From positions 806,001-870,000 of the forward strand of contig OZ037838.1 of assembly GCA_964035575.1 (NCBI GenBank): a stretch of 64,000 nucleotides of DNA, written 5' to 3'. This DNA is from Rhynchopus sp. YZ270_cl-10. Lineage: Eukaryota > Euglenozoa > Diplonemea > Diplonemida > Diplonemidae. Of this stretch, positions 1-10,300 are shown piece by piece. The position numbers were made by a program, and so were the translations under genes. The notes under the pieces are model-generated. The model worked only from the letters and a program-made list of their open reading frames with translations, was not told the DNA's origin and searched no databases. Every line of letters begins with the position of its first letter. Position 1 is the first letter of the stretch.

Positions 1-26
1 TGGCAATACCCTGACCGCGCTCCGGC

Positions 27-982
27 AGCATTCCAGCATGCTGTTTGACCCATATAGGGGTCAAGAAATGGCCAAAAACCCCCGAAAAAGGACCCTGGGA
101 GCCCAGATAGTTCCAAATTTCCACCACATCCCCACCCAAACACCGCAAAAACACGACAGAAAGTCGTCTTAAAAAACACACTTTTTTCAAAAAGGTCATT
201 ATGGAACCTGTCTGACGATAGCTATTTTTCAAGAAAAAACCAAAAAAACGGCTATTTTTTGACATCACAAAACCTCCTTTGGCACAAATATACCCCAAAA
301 GTGGCCCGTGAGTCCATTCCAACCTGTTTTGGACATATTTGACACTTTTGGAAGTGTTTTTTTGGTGTTTTTACATCAAAAAAAAAAAAATGGTATGGCA
401 ATGGTATGGCAGCGCTCCGGCAGCACTCCGGCATGCTGTTTGACCCATATAGGGGTCAAGAAATGGCCAAAAACCCCCGAAAAAGGACCCTGGGAGCCCA
501 GATAGTTCCAAATTTCCACCACATCCCCACCCAAACACCGCAAAAACACGACAGAAAATCGTCTTAAAAAACACACCTTTTTTCAAAAAGGTCATTATGG
601 AACCTGCCTGATTACCTTTTTGAAAAAAGTGTGTTTTTTAAGAGGATTTTCTGTCGTGTTTTTGCGGTGTTTGGGTGGGGATGTGGTGGAAATTTGGAAA
701 GATTGGGGTTCCGGGGGCCCTTTTTCGGGGGTTTTAAGCAAAAATATGGCCGAGAATGTGGTCGAGAAACGGTGGCAGTGCTGTCCCGGGGGCGGTCCGG
801 GGGTTTTATGGGGGTGTTTTTCAGTGTGAAAACACCAAAAAAACACTTCCAAAAGTGTCAAATATGTCCAAAACAGGTTGGAATGGACTCACAGGCCACT
901 TTTGGGGTATATTTGTGCCAAAGGAGGTTTTGTGATGTCAAAAAATAACCGTTTTTTTGGGTTTTTCTTGAAAAATCGCTAT
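27..982. repeat. Fold-back repeat complex at left edge
   Basis: A block of about 188 bp at 27-214 recurs directly at 419-607 and again inverted at about 608-740. A second block at 225-378 recurs inverted at 825-982. The order is therefore a, b, a', inverted a', inverted b, which could fold into a large hairpin centred near 608. No coding frame is convincing here. The window starts inside or next to the element, so its true left end is unknown. It resembles a fold-back or MITE-type element, and no target-site duplication could be identified. From 983 to 1390 I see only T-rich unique sequence. Confidence 0.75.
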
Positions 983-1390
983 TTTGCCCAACATGGCCAA
1001 AACCGTCAAAAAGCCGTTTTTTCACTATTTTTTTCCATTTTTTGGTATTCTGGGGTGGCTTCTGGGTCGTTTTTCGGCCCACAGGCCCTCTGTGACCCAC
1101 TCTGAGGGTGTTTTTCACCCGCAGTTGCCTTGGAAATGACCAGAAGTTTAATCATGAGTTTTTGGTACGAAATTTTATACACAAGTCTATTAGGAGTCGG
1201 ACCCCCTAACCCCCCCCTCTTCCCCTCCTCAAAAGACATGAAGGAAAAAAACGGATAACTAGGCGCAAGCAATAAATATAACAATATATGGGGTTTATAG
1301 GTTGAGGTGCGGTGCTATGCATCACTCCTCTTAAGACCAGGCGCAAGCTTAAGAGCGACTCTAATGTGGGACTTGTCTTACGGCCGATCG

Positions 1391-1538
1391 AATTGAGACG
1401 TGACTTTTTCTTAACGACCTCAGCAGTTGCAGATCTACGCACTGAACTTAAGCATATCACTCAGCGCAGGAAAAGAAAGCAACAGCGATGCTCCTAGTAA
1501 CGGCGAGAATTGAGACGCGACTTTTTCTTAACGACCTC
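1391..1538 (+). repeat. 31-bp direct repeat flanking rRNA fragment
   Basis: The 31 bp at 1391-1421 recurs with about two changes at 1508-1538. The two copies bracket the LSU rRNA piece. The repeated block looks like the ITS2/LSU boundary plus upstream sequence, so the arrangement may be the scar of a duplication or of an rDNA fragment insertion. Confidence 0.7.
1411..1507 (+). rRNA. 5' fragment of LSU (28S-type) rRNA, displaced
   Basis: The stretch at 1441-1506 matches the universal start of eukaryotic large-subunit rRNA. It has the CTGAACTTAAGCATATC core, then the AGGAAAAGAAA block, then CCTAGTAACGGCGAG. The GACCTCAG upstream matches the usual ITS2/LSU junction. The match stops at the GGCGAG and the 31-bp upstream block then repeats, so only about 90 nt of the gene is present. 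Several positions differ from the usual eukaryotic consensus, as expected for a divergent lineage or a decaying copy. It lies just upstream of the leader of the next gene and is most likely an rDNA-derived insertion, not a working rRNA gene. Confidence 0.8.
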
Positions 1539-1620
1539 CTCCCTCTCTCTCTCTCTCTCTTTAGCCTTTCCCCCTCCACTCCCACCCACCCCTTTTTCCA
1601 GAAACACCCCCTCAAAAACA
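1539..1620 (+). promoter_or_regulatory. Pyrimidine tract with putative splice acceptor
   Basis: A CT-dinucleotide run and a long pyrimidine tract end in CCTTTTTCCAG (AG at 1600-1601), 19 nt before the ATG at 1621. This is the context expected for a trans- or cis-splice acceptor. No donor or branch site was established. Confidence 0.45.
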
Positions 1621-2622
1621 ATGTACGGTGTTAGCGGGCGTTTCACCGAAGAGCGTATTAGGGTTCTCGTTGACGCGAAGTGGCCCAGCGCAGAGCTGGA
1701 AGCCTTTCGCAGTACAGGGCCGTCGTCGAGGCCTCCATCCCCCGGACGCAACAACGTTCTGCCGGTGCTTCCAAGCGAGCCAAGCAAGGAGCTGCATTTT
1801 TGTAGTAAGAAGGATGCATACGCTGACCCATGCCCCGAGGGTGTGTCTCGAGATATTGTGAGGATGTACAACAAAAGCCATGTGAGCACACCATTGATCT
1901 GGCATACTACCGAAATTGAAGGTACCTCGTGGGTACGCCGTGGGAACGTCGAAGGCGAGCCGTACGGATCGCTCTCCATCTTATCAGCGTCATTGGGAAC
2001 GGTGGTGGAGACCATGAGGATTGGAGCTGCTTCAGACGGTGCGCACGCAAAATGCCTGGCAAAACTGCTGGAATGTGTCAACGAAGGTCACTGGCTTGTC
2101 ATTATCGAGCAGTCCACCCCATCGCACAGTCTTTACCGTGAGCTAGGTAGGGTCCTCGCAACGTTGCTCCCTGATGCGATTAAGCATCCACAACGTGAGC
2201 TGTTTCGGCTTTGGGTGGTTCTTGAAACAGGGGCGGCGGAGAAGGTGAATCTAAACAAGCATGTGGACCCTGTGTTTCCGAGGATATTCTTGCAGAATGC
2301 GTTGATGTCAAGCAAAAGCTCGCGAAGCGGAAGGCGGCGGAAGATAGTGCGAATGCTGACAACAGATCCCTACGGGCACCCAGAGTTTCCTGACACTTTA
2401 GTGAACCAAGTGCAGAAGCATTGTACCCGGATTGCCAGCGGGCGTGACAGCGACTCAGAAAGCGACGATGACCAGTTGGACCAAGTGCACTGCCCGCTCG
2501 GTCCCGGGGCAAACTTTGTCCGTGCGCACGAGCTTGCATCTTCATCGACGCTGTATGGTGAGGCATTTGCTCCCGTTCCACCGCATATGTTGACAGATGG
2601 GGCAAACCTTATCAAGAATTAG
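1621..2622 (+). CDS. Dynein heavy chain D6-like protein
   Basis: This 333-residue protein starts at the first ATG after the pyrimidine tract. Residues about 119-245 resemble the AAA6/D6 region of dynein heavy chains. A SLG stretch at 124-126 is followed by the EGHW strand near 155-158, aligned with the usual KGHWVLLQN. Then come HP..LFRLW (189-198), matching HPDFRLWLTS, and FP..FLQNA (219-227), matching FP..ILQN. In full-length dynein this sits near the C-terminus of a chain of over 4,000 residues, with motor and stalk parts before it. Here it stands alone, with an unrelated N-terminal 90 residues and an acidic patch at 277-284. It may be a stand-alone paralogue, a cytoskeletal regulator or a gene relic under selection. 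The family call rests on motif spacing read by eye. Confidence 0.55.
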   Translation: MYGVSGRFTEERIRVLVDAKWPSAELEAFRSTGPSSRPPSPGRNNVLPVLPSEPSKELHFCSKKDAYADPCPEGVSRDIVRMYNKSHVSTPLIWHTTEIEGTSWVRRGNVEGEPYGSLSILSASLGTVVETMRIGAASDGAHAKCLAKLLECVNEGHWLVIIEQSTPSHSLYRELGRVLATLLPDAIKHPQRELFRLWVVLETGAAEKVNLNKHVDPVFPRIFLQNALMSSKSSRSGRRRKIVRMLTTDPYGHPEFPDTLVNQVQKHCTRIASGRDSDSESDDDQLDQVHCPLGPGANFVRAHELASSSTLYGEAFAPVPPHMLTDGANLIKN

Positions 2623-2639
2623 ATGATTGTGTGTTTTTT

Positions 2640-2835
2640 ATAGATGCAAACCACGAAATGGGTACACCGGTCATACCAAGGTCCACTGCCACGGGAGGGC
2701 TTTGTATTTCAACTCTACCTTTTTTTCCATATCAGCTGCAAACCACGAAATAGATGTAGTGGACTGCATGGTTGGGGGTCCACCCGGTACACCGGTCATG
2801 CACCAAGGAGGGCTGTTGTATTTCAAGTCAAACCC
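2640..2835 (+). repeat. Dispersed repeat family R-A, tandem pair
   Basis: Two partial units at 2644-2716 and 2738-2835 share GCAAACCACGAAAT, CACCGGTCAT and TTGTATTTCAA. Relatives lie at 10976-11105 and 60407-60550, with a weaker one near 37700-37790. In the longer copies the unit includes ACTGCATGGTTGGGG. It has no long coding frame and may be a short interspersed element. Confidence 0.65.
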
Positions 2836-3609
2836 TCCCCTTTTTTTTGGTGAGTTTTGTGAGGGGAAGCTTTTTGCAGAGAGAGTGTTTTACCTTTTTC
2901 TTCTTTTCAATTTGATCTACGAAAATGGGTTTTTTTTTTGCTATTTTGCAAACGAAACAACTATTGTATTCAATACTTTTCCTTATTATTTCTCTGTATA
3001 TTATAGGCGGTGACGAAGGGAAAACCCTGTCTCTGTGTGCATACCCTAGCCCTTTCGGGTGATATTTTGAGTACAGAACAACCATTTTAGCAGTTGATTG
3101 TTGACACAATAACAAAAAATGAAAATGGAGATCGCACAACCGAGGCAACACTAATCCAACAATTTATATTAAAAACAACAACAACAACAACAACACCAGC
3201 AAATAAGGGTTTCCCTGAGGGGGGTTTTTTTTTTGAACCAGCACTGTGCCTAAGTTCATCTCATCAGCTTTTGGGGCCGGAAGCAATATTGCTTGCTTTG
3301 CGAGGTGCGAATATTTATTACTTTTCCTTTTTTTTTGGTTGATGTTGCTCTTTTACAAGACACAACAACGCCAAAAACCACAGAGGGGGTTAGTGGGGAA
3401 GGGAGTCCCCTTTTGTCTTATCGCTGTCAGGTGAAGCCTTGGTTGGTTTTTTTTGTTTGTTCTCCTCTTTTGTTTCCCTTCCAGCAGTCGCCATTTTTCT
3501 ACAAAATCTGTCAGATATCTACCTTTTTTCTGGTGACATCTGGGTGGTAATAAACTCCACAGGCGAACTTTGTCAATTCAATGCAAAACAAAATACCAAT
3601 TTGGACTCC

Positions 3610-3640
<31 letters not shown>

Positions 3641-4490
3641 ACAACAAAAGAAACACTTCTTTGCAAAATTGAAACCGCACCCTACTTTTCCTTTTTATGT
3701 TTTTCCCCCACCCCCGAAAACAATAAAGCAATAAAGACAATAAAGACAAAAGGGAGAGGTTGTGGTGAAACGCACACACCTCGACCTGTCGGTGAAATGT
3801 GGCTCTACTCCAACCCGCCCCGGATTAGAAAAATGGAAAAAAGGATGGGAGTAGGGTATGGTGTTCAATTTCCTTTTAGCATTGCATGTAATCATACAAA
3901 AAAAAAGCGGGGTGGGGGTATGATCTCTTTCCTACACACACACCCTGTCTTCTGCATCTAAGCTCCCAACCCTCCTTAATGGGCAATACCCCACAGTAGG
4001 GCATTTTCCTCCAGAACTGATTCATACCAGACCCAGACCCTCCTCTGCTCTGTGTTCCTCTACGCAACGATAGCGTTGTTCCAGTTATTCAAGCAATGCT
4101 TGTGTGAGGACAGGACGGTGAGAGGCACATTTCACTTTTTGCAAAGTTTTCTTCGTGTACTGCTGTTCCTGGATGGGGAAGAGACCGATGAGAAGGGGAC
4201 TGAGCTGCCTTCGACACATTGCCATAAGTGAGGTGGGGTGCGGGGGGGAGGTGGGGAGGAGGAGGGTGGCATAGTTACACAATACGGTGTTGGGGTGCCG
4301 AAAGGTGCTGTTGGGTGGTCTTTAGTATGGGGTGTATGTGATGTAACAGAGTATGACACCCCAATGCATGTACACGTGTTCATCTCATTGGTTCGTGTTG
4401 CAAGATGGGTAGTTGGGATAGTGTAGGGGGGGTGGTGGTGTTTGTGTGACGTTGGGAGGTATGGGTGCTGGAGGTGGAGGTGCAGGTGAA
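2836..4490. other. Intergenic, low-complexity sequence
   Basis: No gene is supported here. It contains poly-T runs, a CAA microsatellite near 3173-3198 and an AAAAC microsatellite near 3606-3640. A block near 3126-3170 is related to a block near 55420-55480. Short open frames have no coding character. Confidence 0.5.
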
Positions 4491-4530
4491 GGGAGGGAAG
4501 GCGTGCAAGAGGGTGTTCGAAAGGAGTGTT

Positions 4531-4812
4531 TTCTGCTGGCAGGTGTCGTGTGGATGATGCAGGAGTGTGCATGCACGCAGCAGCGTGCCCCCTTCGCAGC
4601 CCAAAGGTCGTATCTTTCGACGTTTGCTGGCAGCCGAAGGTGTGCCTCTCTTTGCAGCATGGGGTGTGCCTGGTGGTTGGGTGGCTGGGTGGCTGGTGTG
4701 GATGCAGCCTTCTGACGTTGTGCTGCAGTCAGCTCAGGATCAGGTTTGTCGTTGCGGCAGGTCGCCACGGGGTGGGGTTGGGTGGATGGGATGACACCAC
4801 GTTGCTTGAAGC
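4531..4812 (+). repeat. Direct repeat, left copy (R-B)
   Basis: About 280 bp is nearly identical to 6847-7120. The left copy has an extra 8-bp GGGTGGCT-type unit. Each copy contains one hairpin repeat. The two copies flank the Ubl-WD40 gene at 5099. Confidence 0.85.
4591..4640 (+). repeat. Hairpin repeat copy 1
   Basis: This 50-nt block starts CCTTCGCAGCCCAAAGGTCG and ends GCAGCCGAAGG. The ends pair (CCTTCG with CGAAGG), CAAA pairs with TTTG, and the tip is closed by GTCG/CGAC around a short loop. It is one of five copies within 2.7 kb. It could be a structured RNA or a small hairpin element. Confidence 0.65.
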
Positions 4813-4949
4813 GTGCTGCAACGGGTGACGGGGGTTGAGGGGTCGGTTCCGGTTTCCTGACCAACCTCACTGGGCTATGGGGTAGATGCCTCTGACACGC
4901 TGTGTGATGGGTTGGGTTGTGTTCTCGTTAGCTTCTTTTCCCCTTTTTC

Positions 4950-5001
4950 CCTTCGCAGCTCAAAGGTCAAATCTTTTTTGACGTTTGCTGGCAGCCGAAG
5001 G
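4950..5001 (+). repeat. Hairpin repeat copy 2
   Basis: Same block as copy 1, but the tip stem reads GTCA/TGAC where copy 1 has GTCG/CGAC. The change is compensatory and keeps the pairing. The copy follows a strong pyrimidine tract and its CTTCGCAG would also serve as a 3' splice site. It ends about 98 nt before the ATG of the Ubl-WD40 gene at 5099. Confidence 0.65.
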
Positions 5002-5098
5002 ATGATCACTCTGGCCTTGGCCTTGCGCCACTTCCACTGGGTCGGGTTGGGTCGCTAGGTGTACACCCTCTCACACGACAGGCGGTGTCAGGGTGAGT

Positions 5099-6280
5099 AT
5101 GCAGGTAAGGGTAGAGGATACCACGGGGCAGACGTGCACGCTGGACATAGCACCCACGGACACTGCACACGACGTCTACGTCAAGGTGGCTTCTAGCAAC
5201 GTAGTAGCAGGCACCCCTGAGCTCTTCTACACGACAGGTGGCGCATCCGTCCGTCTTGTTGACAGCAACACCGCGCTGAAGGAAACGCTGCCAGCAGGCA
5301 CGCACCTCGTCGCCACCGCGCAGTGGACGTACCCAGCAAGCTACGCCGCCTTTGCAGACCTGCTGTCCCTCTCGCCTGGCGGGGTGCGGTGTGCAAGCGC
5401 ACACAGCCTCTCTCCACAGGAGGTGCGCATCACAGACCTTGCGACCGGCACGTTCTCGGTCGTGCCTGGGAAGGTATGCGTGCGTGCCATGGTCCTCACC
5501 AAAAGGCATCTTGTGTATGCATCTGGCAGCACCGTGCGCCTGCTGGAGGGCAGCTCCCTGTCGGTGTGCCACGAGCTCGTTTGCGACAGTGCTGTGCATG
5601 CGATCGCAGGGAGTGCTGATGGGCAGCATATTGTGGTGGGCTGTGCGGCTGGCCTGTATGTGTTCAGCACAGAGACAGGGGAGTGTGTGCGCAGGCGTAG
5701 TGGTGGTATCTTCCTGTCGTCGCTGTCGCCTTGCAGCAGATGGATTGCCAGCCGCTCTGGGCTGTACGCCTTTGCGACGCTGGCACCGCTGCACCGCTTC
5801 GACGTGAACGGGAGTCTCGACTGCGCACCAGCGTTCTCACCATGCTCCACCCTGGTCGCACTGCCCTCCGAACAGACGCACACTATCTGGATCTTTGCGA
5901 CAGAGGATGGCACCTGCATCCACACGCTGACCTGTGCACACGATCGGTACCTCACGTCGCTGCAGTTCGGCAGCTCTGGAGAGTTGTTCTCGAGTTCGCT
6001 GGACAAACGGATCATGAAATGGGACATGTCGGATGGCAGCGGTGTGTGCATATTGGAACATGCCTCAGCGGTGTACGCATGCCGGGTGGCATACGGGGCG
6101 GGTGGCTTTGTGTTCACAGACCTGCGCGGCATGCACACCCACACGCTGTTGGGAGGGGCGCGCCCAGCGACACCTGAAGGGATGGGTCCTGCATCTGCAT
6201 CTGCATCTGCTGTTGCGCCGCAACCACAAAAGAAGATGCGTCGCGAGAAGCAAGCGTCAGGTGGCTGCAAATGCTGCTGA
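5099..6280 (+). CDS. Divergent ubiquitin-like/WD40 protein with Cys tail
   Basis: This 393-residue protein starts at the ATG at 5099; the GTG just before it is not needed. Residues 1-75 read like ubiquitin: MQVRVEDTTGQTCTLDIAPT mirrors the [20 protein letters not shown] strand pair. The rest has WD40-type blades, including IWIFATEDGTCIHTL (near 263-277) and LFSSSLDKRIMKWDMSDGSG. After an Ala/Ser/Pro stretch, the C-terminus is basic (KKMRREK) and ends GGCKCC. Such an end suggests prenylation or palmitoylation and membrane anchoring, a feature absent from the other family members. The protein shares architecture but little sequence with the 12.6-50.5 kb array, so it may be an old outgroup. Hairpin repeats and a 280-bp direct repeat flank it. 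Confidence 0.8.
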   Translation: MQVRVEDTTGQTCTLDIAPTDTAHDVYVKVASSNVVAGTPELFYTTGGASVRLVDSNTALKETLPAGTHLVATAQWTYPASYAAFADLLSLSPGGVRCASAHSLSPQEVRITDLATGTFSVVPGKVCVRAMVLTKRHLVYASGSTVRLLEGSSLSVCHELVCDSAVHAIAGSADGQHIVVGCAAGLYVFSTETGECVRRRSGGIFLSSLSPCSRWIASRSGLYAFATLAPLHRFDVNGSLDCAPAFSPCSTLVALPSEQTHTIWIFATEDGTCIHTLTCAHDRYLTSLQFGSSGELFSSSLDKRIMKWDMSDGSGVCILEHASAVYACRVAYGAGGFVFTDLRGMHTHTLLGGARPATPEGMGPASASASAVAPQPQKKMRREKQASGGCKCC

Positions 6281-6846
6281 ACAACGTCACATTCTGCGAG
6301 CACACCTACGACGAGGTGAAGGTGACACAAGCAGAGTCATTACGTTCATCTGCCCAACTTTTCTTTGGGGTGTTTTTATTGGCCGTACCCAGGTTTCTGC
6401 ACCACTGCAGCTTCTTGGGACGTTTGATTGCGAGAGCGAACCTCACCAGCGTTGTGTCACTTCGTGCCACGGTGTGCGCCGTCAGTATGCACGCAGCACC
6501 CTCTTGCGGAGGGGGGAGGGGAGGGGAGGGTGTAAAGGATAAAGGGGATGGCCAGGGCAACAAAAAGAGTGCAGTGGAGGCACCCCGTTTCTTTGGATAG
6601 TTTTACGTGTGTTGCATGGGTAGCGTACCAAAAGATGAATGGGGGTTTATTATTTATGCAAGAGTAATAGGTCATCGTACGGCTGGTGCTTGTGTGAAAG
6701 GGGCGACGGAGCGGGGTGAAGGTCTGCTTCCTGCAGAAGCGTGCATGTGTTGCGGTGGTTGCGTTCTGAGGTTCGTCCTCCAGGGAACAGGGAAGCTGTG
6801 GGTTGGACTAGATTGAAGGGCAGGGAAGGCGTGCAGAGGGTAGTGT
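6281..6846. other. Intergenic
   Basis: No gene is supported. The stretch at 6823-6846 is related to 4494-4530 and leads into the right copy of the direct repeat. Confidence 0.45.
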
Positions 6847-7120
6847 TTCTGCTGGCAGGTGTCGTGTGGATGATGCAGGAGTGTGCATGCACGCAGCAGC
6901 GTGCCCCCTTCGCAGCCCAAAGGTCGTATCTTTCGACGTTTGCTGGCAGCCGAAGGTGTGCCTCTCTTTGCAGCATGGGGTGTGCCTGGTGGTTGGGTGG
7001 CTGGTGTGGATGCAGCCTTCTGACGTTGTGCTGCAGTCAGCTCAGGATCAGGTTTGTCGTTGCGGCAGGTCGCCACGGGGTGGGGTTGGGTGGATGGGAT
7101 GACACCACGTTGCTTGAAGC
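6847..7120 (+). repeat. Direct repeat, right copy (R-B)
   Basis: Near-identical to 4531-4812 but lacking one GGGTGGCT-type unit. It contains hairpin copy 3. Confidence 0.85.
6907..6956 (+). repeat. Hairpin repeat copy 3
   Basis: Identical in sequence to copy 1, inside the right copy of the 280-bp direct repeat. Confidence 0.65.
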
Positions 7121-7137
7121 TTCTTTGTGTATTTTTC

Positions 7138-7188
7138 CCTTCGCAGCTCAAAGGTCAAGTTTTTTTGACGTTTGCTGGCAGCCGAAGG
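7138..7188 (+). repeat. Hairpin repeat copy 4
   Basis: Carries the GTCA/TGAC tip stem, like copy 2, and also follows a pyrimidine tract (ATTTTTCCCTTCGCAG). Confidence 0.65.
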
Positions 7189-7257
7189 ATGATTTAGAGT
7201 TGTGTGTGTTGTGCAGACTGTTGAAGGACAGAGCGGGAGAGACGAAGTGCAGGGCAG

Positions 7258-7307
7258 CCTTCGCAGCCCAAAGGTCGTATTGTTCGACGTTTGCAGGCAG
7301 TCGATGG
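7258..7307 (+). repeat. Hairpin repeat copy 5
   Basis: The GTCG/CGAC tip is kept. The outer right arm has drifted (TCGATGG in place of CCGAAGG), which weakens the base of the stem. It is the most divergent of the five. Confidence 0.6.
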
Positions 7308-10300
7308 TGTGCCTCTGCAGGGATAGTACCTTGTGGGTTAAGGTCAAGAGCACAGTGTTCGCAGGCCTCGCGAGAGGACCGCCATCGCTTTGTCCGAGCG
7401 TAGATGTGTTTCCTTCGGGAGCTTTGGTACCCACACAGACAGGAGGCTGACGTGGTGGTGGGTATGGGTAGTCTGAGGAACCTCCCTACAGCACCCGAGG
7501 GAGACACCCGCCTGGGGGAGATGTGAAGAGATCAAGAGTACCGCGAACAGCGCCCCACAGAGGAATCAAACAACAACAAAAATGGGTCGGGGTTTGGGGG
7601 GAAAAGGAGCACCACTTTTGAACTTGAGAGCGTGGAGGACACGATGCAATGGCATTGCTGTTGGTTTCGAGGCAGAAACGACGCTAGAAGCGAGGGAGGA
7701 AGAGGTGACATCTGAGGTGCGAGGGTACTGTGAATATGCGAGTAGTGAGGACCCGGGGTGACAGGGAGAGGGGTGGAAGGGGATGGGGCTAGGGATGGGG
7801 GGGCCTCCTAACGAGACTGCGCTATGAGGGGTGCCGAAAGGGTGTGCCTTTGGATTACCATCAGAGAGGGGGGTTTTGGAGGTTCCTAATGTTTCTCTTT
7901 GTTTTGGTCATGGTATTGAAGGGACCACGGAGCGATGCTAGCTGGCATGGCCCAGATGCACCGTGATGCGGCCATTGAGGTATTCTTTGGTGCGAGGTAC
8001 GAGAGGGGGGTGTATTTTACGTCGTTTTTTATTTTTTGGGGGAAAAAAGCAAAAACCAAAGAAAGGGGTGGTTTGCGAAAGCTCCCGAAAGGTGTCGTCT
8101 TCTGTCCTGTTGTGTCTCTGTGACACCTTTGACTAGCTTTGGATGTCCGGTTAGCTCACTATGAGACCTCGTTCGATGTGTGGCTTGGGTTCTTGGGAGA
8201 ACCCACAGCAGTCAGTTCTTTGTTCAACTGAATGTGACCGTGCAGGTGCAGGTCACGTTGCCAGCCTTTCGTTCGTTAAGCCCCCATGGAGTGCCGCAGT
8301 CCGTGGTGTGTTGTTGGCCGTTTCCAGGTGCCCCTCAGGTGCCCTGTCCATCACATCATCGATGCATGGAAGCAGCTTGGGGCTGCCCAAATCACTGCAA
8401 TGCGATGTGTGCTTCGGTGGCATGCACACAAAACTGCACGAGAACTCACGGCGACAGAGCGGAAGCAACGAAGCAAGGTGGCCGTACGGTGCACCAACGC
8501 AGCTTGCCTCCGACGGCAGGCTGTCAAGATGCCCTCTTCTTCTGTGAAGGTTTGGCGGATCATCGTACCAGCGTTTCCTCTTCGTGCACAGTTCCCCCAG
8601 TGTGTGGGATGGAGAGGGAGGGTGGGTCTTATCGTACATACCAGCTTATGGCACTACCTTAGTGGTTGCTGCTAGGGCGATGCGGCTGTGCTTGTTGCAT
8701 GCACCAAGCTGGGTGTATCGTTTGAGCTGGTGTGTGTCAACCACACCCTGTCCCTGTTTGCACTGTTCCTGTCTCTCGTCAGTTGCAGGGAATCCCCCCT
8801 GTGTTGTCCCTGGGTTATTCCCACTCTGGCTGCCTGATGGTGCTGCCACCTTATGTCTGGTCAATGTGTACGCACCTCGGGTTGCATTCAGCCTTTGTTA
8901 GCCCTTCCATTGGACACTGCACTGTTCCGTTCAGTCCAAGAACGCTTTTGGTTACAACCGTATCTATTAATCTGCCTTGGAGTAGGGGCGGGGTACCACA
9001 GAATCGCTTCGTTGATTACACCAAAAGAAGGGTTTATGAAGAATCTCATTAAGACCTCATTGGTGGCGTTGTGTATAGCATATTTAGTGCAGACAGGGAT
9101 GGAGAGCGATTCTCGTGTAGGAGCACGGCGACAGCTCCGCCGAGTGGTGCAGGTGGGTTCGGGTCTGAGGCGGTGTGTCACGTCTTGACACGATCCGTAG
9201 TGTAGGTGATCACCTTCGCTGCCTTCAGTGCACTTTTGGTGCTGATTTGCGTCGCAGTGAGTCTGCTGCCGTATGTGCGATCGTCAGGCAAATGTAGTGT
9301 CTCATTTGGGTAGTGATCCGTTCATAACGTTGGCCTCGTTTTCCCTGTTCTTTTGTAGCCTTCGGGTGCTGGCAGTGTCGCTAGGTCGTCCGTCATGATG
9401 TTGAACAGCATGGTACAGGCATAGTGTTGTATGCAGTTGGCTCACTGTGGGTTGGTTTGTCAGTTCGTGCATGCGCCGCTTCACCAGCTTTCCCCAAACA
9501 CACTGCTGGTTTCACGGTTTCACAGTTTCACGGGAAGGTGGTGGCTGCTTTTGTGCACTTTGTCCAGGAGGGGTTGTGCTCTCTTCTTTCAGTGCTGTCA
9601 CCGAGGTGCTGTGGTTTGCCCTTCGTTGTGCCAGACGGGACAGCACTTCTTCGTGTGTGCGCACGATCCTTCTTACCAGGAAACCACTTTTGCTGTTTCT
9701 GGTTGTCGTGTTTGTCGGTGTTCACGCCTCTACTGATCCCGAGCCAGAGTGGGTCTCATTCGGGTCTGCACGCTTCGTTGTATTCACAGTGCTGTGCTGC
9801 ACCATGAGCACTGCACCCCCAGTAGGCCTTCTTCCAGACTCTCCTCATTGCAGTGTTTTGCCGCGGTTTGTCTTTTCCTTCCAGAATGGAGGCTTCAGCT
9901 AGGTACGGTAGTCTGAACCATCCCTTTGACAGGACAGCTTTGTTGCAACATGGACTCCTCGCAAAACACACTGACCCGATTGGGAAGCCCAGGAACCCCA
10001 AACCCGTGTGACTCAGCAGAGTGAACCCGACCCTGCCCCCGCCCCCGCCTCCCCCACCTCAGCACCTCTGCCATCAGCCCACCCATAGCGATGAGCTTTC
10101 ATTTGCTCTCTTGTTGGCCTCAAGGCACAGATTGAATGTTGTGCTGGAGTTGGCAAGCCTGCTGCTCAGCCTAAGGTAGTAGCCGTGTTGTGGTAATTAC
10201 CCATCATAATGCACATCACAATGCAAGCTGTATCTGTATGCTGATGGGTTAGCACAACACAGCCACCATCCCGGGGAGCCTCGAGGGAGCTATCCAATAC

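Noticed and set aside
8161-9902. Cysteine-rich overlapping frames as possible secreted proteins
   Set aside because: Overlapping frames of equal quality, no leader context and GT-rich composition suggest chance.
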